Positions 16,548-24,202 of a stretch of DNA of 64,000 nt are shown one piece after another. Each line of letters opens with the position of its first letter. Position 1 is the first letter of the stretch. The DNA lies in NCBI RefSeq assembly GCF_029428875.1, contig NZ_JAJSOO010000001.1, positions 248,001-312,000 on the forward strand, given 5' to 3'. The translations under genes and the position numbers were made by a program. This DNA is from Streptomyces sp. JH34. GTDB taxonomy: Bacteria; Actinomycetota; Actinomycetes; Streptomycetales; Streptomycetaceae. Under the pieces are notes generated by a model. The model was not told the origin of the DNA. It worked only from the letters and a program-made list of their open reading frames with translations, and made no database searches.

Positions 16548-17120
16548 GTGATCAGCCCCGCATCCCTCTCCCCCTCCGAGGCCGCGGCACGCCTGGAGGA
16601 GTTCACCGTCATCGACGTGCGGGCCCCCGGCGAGTACGCCTCCGGGCACGTGCCCGGCGCCCTGAACATTCCGCTCGACCGGCTCAGTGAGGCCGTGCCG
16701 GCCCTGAAGTCGGCTTCGGCCCGCGGCTCGCTGCTGATGGTGTGCGCCTCGGGCGTCCGGTCCACCAGGGCGTGCGAGATCCTCGCCGACGCGGACATCG
16801 ACGCCGCGGCCCTGACGGGCGGAACCTCCGCCTGGGAGGGCGAAGGCCACAGGTTGGACCGCCCCGCAGGCGCCCGGGCGATTTGGCCGATGGAGCGCCA
16901 GGTGCGTTTCGCCGCCGGTTCACTGGTGGTGGCCGGCCTGGTGGCGGGCCGGCGCCTCCCGGCGGCACGCTGGCTGTCCGCCGGCATAGGCGCGGGTCTC
17001 GTCTACTCCGCCGTGAGCAACACCTGCGGCATGGCGGCCGCCCTGGCGAAGCTCCCGCACAACCGCGCACCGCGCCAGGGGGCCGGCCTGGACGCCACCC
17101 TGAACGCCCTCCAGGGCTGA
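16548..17120 (+). CDS. Rhodanese-domain protein with YgaP-like membrane C-terminus
   Basis: A 190-aa protein. Residues 1-~105 are a rhodanese domain (VIDVRAPGEYASGHVPGALNIPL, catalytic loop MVCASGVRSTRA with Cys, LTGGTSAWEGEGH). Residues ~120-175 contain two hydrophobic segments as in YgaP/DUF2892 (FAAGSLVVAGLVAG, WLSAGIGAGLVYSAVSNTCGMA). It probably transfers sulfane sulfur at the membrane. Start is GTG 16548 with AAAGGA upstream. A CsoR/CstR-like palindrome lies before it. It converges with the hydrolase gene, 3 bp apart. Confidence 0.9.
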   Translation: MISPASLSPSEAAARLEEFTVIDVRAPGEYASGHVPGALNIPLDRLSEAVPALKSASARGSLLMVCASGVRSTRACEILADADIDAAALTGGTSAWEGEGHRLDRPAGARAIWPMERQVRFAAGSLVVAGLVAGRRLPAARWLSAGIGAGLVYSAVSNTCGMAAALAKLPHNRAPRQGAGLDATLNALQG

Positions 17121-17123
17121 CCG

Positions 17124-18425
17124 CTACCGATCGGCCTCGCCCCGCACCAGGGCGAGCAGCCGGTCGAGCACATGAGAGTCGCCCGCGCGCACGCCGTCGT
17201 GCTCGTACTCGCTGGTCACCCAGGTACGGAGCCCACGGATCGAGGACGCGGTGCGCAGCGCGTGGCCGGTGTCCACGTACATGTCGTCGTGGTAGACGGC
17301 GGCGGCCACGGGTACCTCGTTGGCCGCGAGCCGCTCGGCGTCGTACAGGGCGGGCCAGTCGGTGCGGGCGGCGAGGAGTTCCGCCGTCCCGCGCAGCGGG
17401 CGGAGCGCCGGGTCGACGGTGAAGTGCCAGGGGTGGATGCTCTCACCGGTGAAGAGCACGGGCCCGTCGCCCGCCAGGGCGGCGGTGACGTCGAACTGCG
17501 GGAACTCGGCACGGACGCGTTCGGCCGACCAGTCGGTGGGCGTCGCACCCTGGCCGTAGATCGCCTCGTGCATGAGGGCGTACAGCGGGTGTCCGGCGAA
17601 CGAGGTGGCGGTGCGCATGGCCTCCTGGAAGGAGTCCGACAGCTCGGCGCCGTGCGGGCCCTCGACGAACGCGTTCTCCATGAGGTAGTGCAGCTGGTGG
17701 CTGCCGTTGCCGCCCCCCAGCATGATGCCGAGGGACTGGAATCCCTCGGGTGTGAGCGTGTGTCCGGCGCTGTCGGGGCGGTGCTCGGCGAGGTACGCGG
17801 CGATCGCGCGGGCGCGGGCGACATCCTGCGGGTAGCGCGCGTAGTGCGCGGCGACCTTGCGCTCGATCCGCGGAAACGCGGCCCGGTAGACGTCGTCGGC
17901 GTGCGCTTCGAGTGAGGGCAGACCGCCGGTGATGAGCACGGCTTCGAGCCCCTCCGGGGCGGCCGACAGATAACGGACGGCGCAGAAACCGCCGAAGGAC
18001 TGCCCCAGCACGGTCCAGGGGGCGCCACCGGTGAGCTGGGGGCGGATCATTTCGCAGTCGCGGACGATGCTGTCGGAACGGAAGTGGGCGAGGTAGTCGG
18101 CCTGCTCGCGCGGACCTCCGCGCATCGGCAGCGTCTGCCGGTTGGCCGGCGTGGACAGACCGGTGCCGCGCTGATCGAGGAGCAGCACACGGAATTCGCG
18201 CACCGCCCGCCCGAGCCATGCCTCCGCGCCGACGAAGCGGCGGGCACCGAAGCCGGGACCGCCTTCCAGATAGACCAGCCACGGCAGTTCCCCGGCCGGC
18301 CTGCCCGCGGCCACGGCTTCGCGGCCGAAGATCTCGATCGTCTCGCCGTCGGGATCGTCGTGGTCGAGGGGGACCGTGAACCGTCGGTCGGTGAGGACGA
18401 CGCCGGGCTGGCGATAGCTGTTCAA
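17124..18425 (-). CDS. Alpha/beta hydrolase, proline iminopeptidase-like
   Basis: A 433-aa alpha/beta hydrolase. Visible are YLEGGPGFGA (oxyanion region), LLLDQRGTGLSTP, the nucleophile elbow VLGQSFGGFC with Ser, and a C-terminal DTGHALRT His region. The HGGPG-like and DQRGTG motifs are typical of prolyl iminopeptidases (S33) and the length fits their large subgroup. The start is a TTG at 18425 with AGGAG five bases upstream; no better start is seen. Confidence 0.87.
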   Translation of the reverse strand: MNSYRQPGVVLTDRRFTVPLDHDDPDGETIEIFGREAVAAGRPAGELPWLVYLEGGPGFGARRFVGAEAWLGRAVREFRVLLLDQRGTGLSTPANRQTLPMRGGPREQADYLAHFRSDSIVRDCEMIRPQLTGGAPWTVLGQSFGGFCAVRYLSAAPEGLEAVLITGGLPSLEAHADDVYRAAFPRIERKVAAHYARYPQDVARARAIAAYLAEHRPDSAGHTLTPEGFQSLGIMLGGGNGSHQLHYLMENAFVEGPHGAELSDSFQEAMRTATSFAGHPLYALMHEAIYGQGATPTDWSAERVRAEFPQFDVTAALAGDGPVLFTGESIHPWHFTVDPALRPLRGTAELLAARTDWPALYDAERLAANEVPVAAAVYHDDMYVDTGHALRTASSIRGLRTWVTSEYEHDGVRAGDSHVLDRLLALVRGEADR

Positions 18426-18532
18426 GGGGACTCCTGTATCCGGTGCTTCCCGGACAGTTCAGCACATCGCCGCGACCCGGCCGGTGTCGGCCCGTGCGCA
18501 CCCCCACCCCTCCGGCTTCGCCCGCTCGCGGA

Positions 18533-18572
18533 TCATCCGGCAGGCCGGGCGCACGCGGTCATCCGGCAGGCC
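18533..18572. repeat. Imperfect direct repeat in intergenic DNA
   Basis: TCATCCGGCAGGCC occurs at 18533-18546 and again at 18559-18572, a 26-bp period. It lies in the otherwise empty 346-bp gap 18426-18771 between the hydrolase and the aldo/keto reductase. Confidence 0.45.
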
Positions 18573-18682
18573 CGGCGGACGCGGACGCCCAGGGCATGGG
18601 ACGCGACCGGACGCGACTCCCCTCGATCACTGTCGCGTGAGCCCGCCGCCGCCCTGTGAGCGCCTCCCAGATTTACTGCCAC

Positions 18683-18711
18683 TTGCCATTAACCCGCGTA
18701 TGCAATTATTG
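18683..18711 (+). promoter_or_regulatory. Possible promoter of the aldo/keto reductase gene
   Basis: TTGCCA (18683-18688) and TTATTG (18706-18711) are separated by 17 bp in the only AT-rich patch of this intergenic region, 61 bp before the start codon. A weak match to the sigma-70-like consensus. Confidence 0.3.
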
Positions 18712-18771
18712 TCGACGCCAGTAACCATCGCACGCGGATCGGCTCGGTCCGGCACCACGAGAGGCAGCACC

Positions 18772-19596
18772 ATGTCCACGGTCCCCACCGTCACGCTCAA
18801 CAACGGCGTCACGATCCCGCAGCTCGGCTTCGGTGTCTTCCAGGTCCCCGACGACGAGACGACCGCCGCGGTCACCACCGCGCTGGAGGCGGGCTACCGC
18901 TCCATCGACACCGCGGCCGTCTACGGCAACGAGACGGGGGTCGGCCGCGCGCTGGCCGGGTCCGGGCTCGCCCGCGAGGAACTGTTCGTGACGACGAAGC
19001 TCTGGAACGCCGACCAGGGGTACGACGCCACGCTCGCCGCCTTCGACGCGAGCCTGGCCAAGCTGGGCCTCGACCAGGTGGACCTCTACCTCATCCACTG
19101 GCCCACCCCGGCCCGCGACCTCTACACCGACACCTGGCGCGCCCTGGAGAAGCTGCTGGCCGAGGGCCGGATCCGGGCCGCCGGCGTCTCCAACTTCCAG
19201 CCCGCACACCTGCGCCGGCTGAGCGAGGAGAGCTCCCTCGTCCCGGCGGTCAACCAGATCGAGCTGCACCCCGGGCTCCAGCAGGCCGAGCTGCGCGCCG
19301 TGCACGCGGAATCCGGCATCGCCACCGAGGCATGGAGCCCGCTGGCGCAAGGTGCGCTGCTGGACGACGAGGTGCTGACCTCGCTCGCCGCACGCCATGG
19401 GAAGAGCCAGGCCCAGGTGGTTCTTCGCTGGCACCTCCAGCTCGGCAACGTCGTGATCCCGAAGTCGGTCACGCCCGCGCGCATCCGGCAGAACATCGAC
19501 GTCTTCGACTTCGAGCTCTCGGCAGCCGACATGGAGGCGATCGCCGGACTGGACCGCGGCATGCGCACCGGACCGGACCCCGACACCCTCGACTGA
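18772..19596 (+). CDS. Aldo/keto reductase
   Basis: A 274-aa aldo/keto reductase of the 2,5-diketogluconate reductase type. Catalytic features visible are GYRSIDTAAVYGNE (Asp, Tyr), FVTTKLWN with Lys, LYLIHWP with His, and the NADPH-binding IPKSVTPARIRQNI near the C-terminus. The ATG at 18772 starts the family-typical MSTVPTVTLNNG. It reduces carbonyls with NADPH; substrate not determined. A strong hairpin follows, so it is probably monocistronic. Confidence 0.93.
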   Translation: MSTVPTVTLNNGVTIPQLGFGVFQVPDDETTAAVTTALEAGYRSIDTAAVYGNETGVGRALAGSGLAREELFVTTKLWNADQGYDATLAAFDASLAKLGLDQVDLYLIHWPTPARDLYTDTWRALEKLLAEGRIRAAGVSNFQPAHLRRLSEESSLVPAVNQIELHPGLQQAELRAVHAESGIATEAWSPLAQGALLDDEVLTSLAARHGKSQAQVVLRWHLQLGNVVIPKSVTPARIRQNIDVFDFELSAADMEAIAGLDRGMRTGPDPDTLD

Positions 19597-19611
19597 TCCC
19601 TGTCACCACCC

Positions 19612-19644
19612 CGTACGGGCAGGCGCCACGCGCCTGCCCGTACG
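19612..19644 (+). terminator. Strong hairpin terminator after the aldo/keto reductase
   Basis: A perfect 15-bp stem (CGTACGGGCAGGCGC / GCGCCTGCCCGTACG) with a 3-nt loop, starting 15 bp past the stop codon. Confidence 0.75.
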
Positions 19645-20025
19645 CGTTCCACCAGCGGGGATGGACCCCCTCGGCCAGCCGGCTACCGGCCCCGCCGGTA
19701 GCCGCTTCCGCCCCGGGGTCGCTCCAGCGGTCCGGCGACCACAAAGTGGCGGCGAAGGGCGGAGGAGTCGCCCCGCACCGTGAGCAGCGCGCCGTCGACC
19801 TCGCGCTCGGCGTGGTCACGTGTCGCGGGTCGCGGTCGCGGAGTGTGTGCGCGGGACGCACCGGCAACTGCTCGCGGCGGGCGGACTTCCGGGCATCGCC
19901 GTCAGGCGGTCGCCCGGGAAGAGTGCGGCCACCTGGTGAGAGCCGCGGGCTCCGGAAGGCGACACGCCACAGCATCGCAGCAGGCGGAAGCGCGGGCATC
20001 GCGATTCCCGCAGAGTGAGCACATG
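19645..20025. other. Non-coding stretch without a supportable gene
   Basis: I find no frame with family resemblance or a good ribosome site. It holds a second perfect 10-bp hairpin, GGCTACCGGC / GCCGGTAGCC with a 3-nt loop, at 19681-19703. The rest is featureless GC-rich sequence up to the promoter-like site at 20026. Confidence 0.4.
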
Positions 20026-20053
20026 TTGACGTTCGGGCTGACCCTCGTAAGGT
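20026..20053 (+). promoter_or_regulatory. Probable promoter of the acetylxylan esterase-like gene
   Basis: TTGACG (20026-20031), a 16-bp spacer and TAAGGT (20048-20053), 41 bp before the start codon. This fits the vegetative streptomycete promoter pattern. Confidence 0.42.
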
Positions 20054-20094
20054 GTGACCATTCACTCAACCTCGCTCACATGAGGCGGTCCCGC

Positions 20095-21069
20095 ATGGCC
20101 CTGTTCGATCTCCCCCTCGATGAACTGCACGCCTACCGCAGCCGGTCGGTGGAGCCCGAGGACTTCGACGCGTTCTGGTCGGCCACCCTCCGGGAGGCCC
20201 GGACCCACGACCTGGACGCCCGCTTCGAACTCTGCGCCGGCCTCGGCCTCACCACCGTCGACGTGTACGACGTGACGTTCGCCGGGTTCGGCGGCCATCC
20301 CGTCAAGGGCTGGTTCGTCATACCGGCGGGAACCACCGAACCCCTCCCCGTGCTCGTGGAGTTCATCGGATACGGCGGAGGACGCAGTCTGCCCCACGCC
20401 CATCTGCTCTGGGCCTCGGCCGGAATGGCCCACTTCGTGATGGACACCCGGGGCCAGGGCAGCGGCTGGGCACCCGGCGACACCGCCGACCCCGTGGGAT
20501 CCGGACCCTCGCTGGCGGGATTCATGACCCAGGGCATCGAGGACCCGGCCACGTACTACTACCGCAGGGTGATCACGGACGCGGTGCGCGCGGTGGAGGC
20601 GGCCCGCTCCCACCCGCTGGCCGACGCGTCCCGCACCGCCGCGATCGGCGCGAGTCAGGGCGGCGGCCTCGCCCTCGCGGTGGGAGGGCTGGTGCCCGAC
20701 CTGGCCGCCCTCGCTCCGGACGTGCCGTTCCTCTGCGACTTCCCCCGCGCGACGCGGATCACCGACCGCAAGCCGTACCGCGAGATCGGCGACTACCTCA
20801 AGACGCACCGGGGCCGCGCCGAGCAGACGCTCGGGACGCTCTCCTACTTCGACGGGGTCCACTTCGCGGCCAGGGGCAGCGCACCGGCGCTGTTCTCGGT
20901 GGCCCTGGAGGACCAGACCTGCCCGCCGTCCACGGTGTTCGCCGCGTACAACGCCTATGCACACGCAGACAAGGAGATCGAGGTGTACGAGTACAACGAC
21001 CACGAGGGCGGTGGCCCCTTCCAGCACGCGGCCCAGCTCACGCGGCTGCCGCGGCTCCTCAAGGCCTGA
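20095..21069 (+). CDS. Acetylxylan esterase / cephalosporin C deacetylase family (AXE1)
   Basis: A 324-aa AXE1-family alpha/beta hydrolase. The family N-terminus is present (LPLDELHAYRSRSVEPEDFDAFW). The nucleophile is in IGASQGGGLAL, the acid in ALEDQTCPP, and the His in NDHEGGG. Typical length. It removes acetyl groups from xylan or acetylated sugars, or deacetylates related esters. Start ATG 20095 is preferred over 20080 because GAGGCGG lies just upstream. No signal peptide, so it is cytoplasmic. The downstream Gfo/Idh genes suggest linked sugar catabolism. Confidence 0.92.
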   Translation: MALFDLPLDELHAYRSRSVEPEDFDAFWSATLREARTHDLDARFELCAGLGLTTVDVYDVTFAGFGGHPVKGWFVIPAGTTEPLPVLVEFIGYGGGRSLPHAHLLWASAGMAHFVMDTRGQGSGWAPGDTADPVGSGPSLAGFMTQGIEDPATYYYRRVITDAVRAVEAARSHPLADASRTAAIGASQGGGLALAVGGLVPDLAALAPDVPFLCDFPRATRITDRKPYREIGDYLKTHRGRAEQTLGTLSYFDGVHFAARGSAPALFSVALEDQTCPPSTVFAAYNAYAHADKEIEVYEYNDHEGGGPFQHAAQLTRLPRLLKA

Positions 21070-21092
21070 CGGACACCGCCGCCCCGGACCCC

Positions 21093-21144
21093 TTGACCCG
21101 CTTCGCGGGCGGCGCCTAGGTTTCGCGGAGAGAAAGCGCTTGCT
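21093..21144 (+). promoter_or_regulatory. Promoter with LacI-type operator for the Gfo/Idh operon
   Basis: TTGACC (21093-21098) and TAGGTT (21117-21122) are 18 bp apart. Just downstream, AGAAAGCGCTTGCT (21131-21144) contains the palindromic AAGCGCTT core typical of LacI-family sugar repressor operators. It would sit around the transcription start, where repression is effective. No LacI-family gene lies in the window. Confidence 0.55.
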
Positions 21145-21177
21145 GTCCGATGAGCGCCCATAACTCGATCTGAAGGG

Positions 21178-22344
21178 GTGTTTGTCACGACCAGCAATCC
21201 TTCGCGCCGGGAGCCGGTGCGGGTCGCGATCGTCGGTACGGGTGCGATCGCGCGTGGCAGCCACCTGCCGGCGTTGACCGCACTCGGTGCCGGACAGCCA
21301 CTGGAGATCGTCGCCGCGGTCGACGTGGACACGGCCTCGGTCGAGGCGTTCTGCACCGACGCGGGCATCGCCCACCCGTACACCGACCTCGACCGGATGC
21401 TCGCCGAGCAACGCCCGGACCTGGTCACTCTCGCCACCCCGCCCCGGTTCCACCGCGATCAGACCGTCGCATCGCTGCGCGCCGGGGCGTGGGTGTGGTG
21501 CGAGAAGCCACCCTGCCCCTCGCTGGAGGACTTCGACGCCATCGAGGCGGCGGAGGGCGGCTCGGACGGCGGCGGCCCGTACGCGGCGATCGTGTTCCAG
21601 CACCGCTTCGGCTCGGGCGCGCGGCACGTCCGGGGACTGCTCGCCGGACAGGCCATGGGCCGCCCGCTGGTGGCTCACTGCCAGACCACCTGGTACCGGG
21701 ACGAGGCGTACTACTCCGCTCCCTGGCGGGGCACCTGGAGCAGCGAGGGCGGCGGCCCCTCGATGGGGCACGGCATCCACCAGATGGATCTGCTGCTCGA
21801 TCTGCTCGGTCCGTGGGCGGAGATCCGGGCGATGGCCGGGCGGCTCGTGCACGACGTGGAGACCGAGGACGTGTCCACCGCGCTCATCCGCTTCGAGAAC
21901 GGCGCGATGGCCACCGTGGTCAACAGCGTGCTCAGCCCGGACGAGGTCAGCCGGATCCGGATCGACTGCGAACGCGCGACGGTCGAGCTCACGCATCTGT
22001 ACGGACATCGCAACGCTGACTGGCGCATCACCCCCGCCCCGGGGGTGGCATCCGAGGAGGCCGCTGCCTGGCGGGACTTCGGAGCCGATGTCCCCAGCTC
22101 GCACGAGGCGCAGCTCAAGGGTCTGCTGGAGGACCTGAGGGCCGGACGCAGGCCGCGGAGCAGCGGTGCGGACGGCCGCAAGAGTCTCGAACTGGTCGCC
22201 GCGCTCTACAAGGCCGCCTTCACCGGGTCGACCGTACGGGCGGGCGAGATCGGGCCGGGCGACCCCTTCTACGGGGCGCTGCACGGCGGCGCCCCGGGCT
22301 GGGCTCCGGAGCGCGTGGACAGGCCCGCCGAGGTGGTGGCGTGA
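21178..22344 (+). CDS. Gfo/Idh/MocA family NAD(P)-dependent oxidoreductase
   Basis: A 388-aa protein with the N-terminal Rossmann fold (VRVAIVGTGAIARGSHLPAL) and the family catalytic motif near residue 105 (WVWCEKPPCPS, the EKP Lys). HGIHQMDLLLDLLG carries the conserved His region of the C-terminal sheet. These enzymes oxidise or reduce sugars and cyclitols. Start GTG 21178; the ribosome site is poor and a start slightly further in cannot be excluded. It overlaps the PmoA-family gene by 4 bp (GTGA). Confidence 0.9.
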   Translation: MFVTTSNPSRREPVRVAIVGTGAIARGSHLPALTALGAGQPLEIVAAVDVDTASVEAFCTDAGIAHPYTDLDRMLAEQRPDLVTLATPPRFHRDQTVASLRAGAWVWCEKPPCPSLEDFDAIEAAEGGSDGGGPYAAIVFQHRFGSGARHVRGLLAGQAMGRPLVAHCQTTWYRDEAYYSAPWRGTWSSEGGGPSMGHGIHQMDLLLDLLGPWAEIRAMAGRLVHDVETEDVSTALIRFENGAMATVVNSVLSPDEVSRIRIDCERATVELTHLYGHRNADWRITPAPGVASEEAAAWRDFGADVPSSHEAQLKGLLEDLRAGRRPRSSGADGRKSLELVAALYKAAFTGSTVRAGEIGPGDPFYGALHGGAPGWAPERVDRPAEVVA

Positions 22345-23267
22345 CGAAGGCAGTGGGACTCGTCCACCGGCACGGTGAACACCTCTCCGTCACGGCGGGG
22401 ACCGGGGTGGAACTGCTGCGCTACGTCTACCGGGCGGAGGACGCGTGGGAGGCGCCGAAGCCCTACATCCACCCCCTGCGCACACTGTCCGGCCAGGTGG
22501 TGACCGGCTACCGGCCCAACGACCACCGCTGGCACAAGGGCCTGCAGATGACTGCCTCGCACCTTTCGGGCGCGAACCTGTGGGGCGGCAACAGTTACGT
22601 GGACGGCGAGGGCTATCTCGCCCTGCCGGAGCGCGTCGGGTCCATGGCGCACACCGGATTCGACGAGGTGTCCGTGCACGACGGCGGGGTGCGGTTCGCG
22701 GAGCGGCTGACCTGGCACCCGCACAGCGGCGGCCTCTGGGCCGAGGAGACGCGCCGTATCGAGGTGCACGACGTCGACGAGGCGGCCGGCAGCTGGGCAC
22801 TGACCTGGTCGTCCTCGGTCACCAACCGGCGCGACGAACCGCTCCGGTTCGGGAGTCCGACGACACACGGCCGGCCGAACGCGGGGTACACCGGGCTGTT
22901 CTGGCGCGGGCCGCGCGCCTTCCGGGACGGGCGGATCGTCTCGCCGGACGCCGAGGGGCCGGACCTCATGGGCCGGCAGGCTCCCTGGCTCGCGTACAGC
23001 GGTGAGCACGACGGAGCCGACGGGCACGCGACGCTCGTCTTCGTCCACTCCCCCGGGAACGACCACACCGGCGCGGGCGGCGCGCACCCGGCCCACTGGT
23101 TCGTGCGCAACACCCCGTTCGCCGCTGTCGCCCCGTCGCTCGCCTTCCACGACGAACTGGTGCTGGACCCCGGAGCGACGCTGACCCGCGAGTACCGGGT
23201 GCTGGTCGCCGACGGGGCCTGGGACCGGGAGCGGATCGCCTCCGCGGTCGGCCGGCTCACCTGGTAG
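22341..23267 (+). CDS. PmoA-family (DUF6807) protein
   Basis: A 308-aa beta-rich protein of the family annotated as PmoA or methane-oxygenase-like (PF14100). Conserved-looking His-rich strands are YIHPLRTLSGQVVTGYRPNDHRWHKGLQ, FGSPTTHGRPNAGYTGLFWR, and NDHTGAGGAHPAHWFVRN. The family name is misleading; members occur in sugar utilisation clusters beside Gfo/Idh dehydrogenases, as here. The GTG start overlaps the upstream stop, so the two proteins are coupled. Biochemical function is not established. Confidence 0.85.
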   Translation: MTKAVGLVHRHGEHLSVTAGTGVELLRYVYRAEDAWEAPKPYIHPLRTLSGQVVTGYRPNDHRWHKGLQMTASHLSGANLWGGNSYVDGEGYLALPERVGSMAHTGFDEVSVHDGGVRFAERLTWHPHSGGLWAEETRRIEVHDVDEAAGSWALTWSSSVTNRRDEPLRFGSPTTHGRPNAGYTGLFWRGPRAFRDGRIVSPDAEGPDLMGRQAPWLAYSGEHDGADGHATLVFVHSPGNDHTGAGGAHPAHWFVRNTPFAAVAPSLAFHDELVLDPGATLTREYRVLVADGAWDRERIASAVGRLTW

Positions 23268-23373
23268 CGGCGCACAGCGGTTCCCGGTGCCCGGTTGCGG
23301 GGGCGCGTCGACCGGTGCTGTCCGCAGCGACGCCGGCGAGGGCTCGGGGCCGCACCGAGCCGCGTCCGCCCTC

Positions 23374-23425
23374 CGCCCGCCGTTCCGTGACGGGGCCGGC
23401 CGGCCCCGTCACGGAACGGCGGGCG
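23374..23425. terminator. 52-bp perfect palindrome, bidirectional terminator
   Basis: Two 26-bp arms are perfect reverse complements with no spacer, centred between 23399 and 23400. The core is GACGGGGCCGGCCGGCCCCGTC shortened at both ends by context: arms run CGCCCGCC... outward. It lies between the convergent PmoA-family gene and the F420 nitroreductase gene (stop at 23428), so it can end transcription from both sides. No loop is left, so cruciform extrusion in DNA is also possible. Confidence 0.75.
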
Positions 23426-23427
23426 CG

Positions 23428-23871
23428 TCAGTGCTCCCTGGCCGGGGAGAGGACGAACACAGGGATCTCCCGGTCGGTCTTGGTCTGGTAATCGGCGTAG
23501 TCGGGGAACGCCTCGACCGCGCGTTCCCACCACAGGGCCTTCTCCTCACCCGTGACCTCGCGGGCGGTCATGTCCTGCCGCACGGTACCGTCGCGCAGCT
23601 CCACCTCGGGGTCGGCCAGCACGTTGTAGTACCAGACGGGGTGCTTGGGGGCGCCGCCGAGGGAGGCCACCACGGCGTACTGGCCGTCGTGCTCGACCCG
23701 CATCAACGGGGTCTTGCGGAGCTTGCCGCTCTTGGCGCCGCGCGTCGTCAGCAGGATGACGGGCATGCCGCGCATGGTGGTCCCCTGCGTCCCTCCGGAG
23801 CTCTCGATGAGTTCGACCTGCTCACGGACCCACGTCGTCGGGCTCGGCTCGTACTCGCCGTCCATCGGCAT
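23428..23871 (-). CDS. Deazaflavin (F420)-dependent nitroreductase family protein (Ddn-like)
   Basis: A 147-aa protein of the F420-dependent Ddn/FDOR-A family. Typical features are [46 protein letters not shown], which forms the F420 pocket, and the C-terminal [15 protein letters not shown]. It uses reduced F420 to reduce quinones or enones; physiological substrate unknown. ATG 23871 is chosen because GAGAGGAGC lies 7 bp upstream. Confidence 0.92.
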   Translation of the reverse strand: MPMDGEYEPSPTTWVREQVELIESSGGTQGTTMRGMPVILLTTRGAKSGKLRKTPLMRVEHDGQYAVVASLGGAPKHPVWYYNVLADPEVELRDGTVRQDMTAREVTGEEKALWWERAVEAFPDYADYQTKTDREIPVFVLSPAREH

Positions 23872-24202
23872 GGAACATGCTCCTCTCGTCGGAAAGCCGG
23901 TCGTGTGCCCATCATGGCTCCGGTGTGGACCCGGATCACGCAAGGACACCGGCGTGAAGCCTGCCCACCGACCGCCGTCTCATTCTCCGGACCGACATGA
24001 GACGACTGCGGAGCAATCCGCTCACAGAAGCTCACAGATTCCGAACCCCTTAAGACCCATACGTCCCTTCATTTCCGATATATCACCTCGCCCCGCCCCT
24101 GGGGTTCCTGAGCACAGGCCGTACCGTGGGGGCAGCGGAGTAAGCCATGCCTTACCCCGCTGCACTCTGCCCGCGCTCGTCCGCCCTAAGGAACAACACT
24201 CC

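Noticed and set aside
19332..20018. Plus-strand frame spanning the end of the aldo/keto reductase and the following gap
   Set aside because: It begins inside the reductase in another frame and runs through a strong terminator hairpin; no family resemblance.
20062..22284. 740-codon minus-strand frame over the esterase and Gfo/Idh genes
   Set aside because: The plus strand encodes two full-length families with catalytic motifs; the minus frame bridges two genes and an intergenic promoter.
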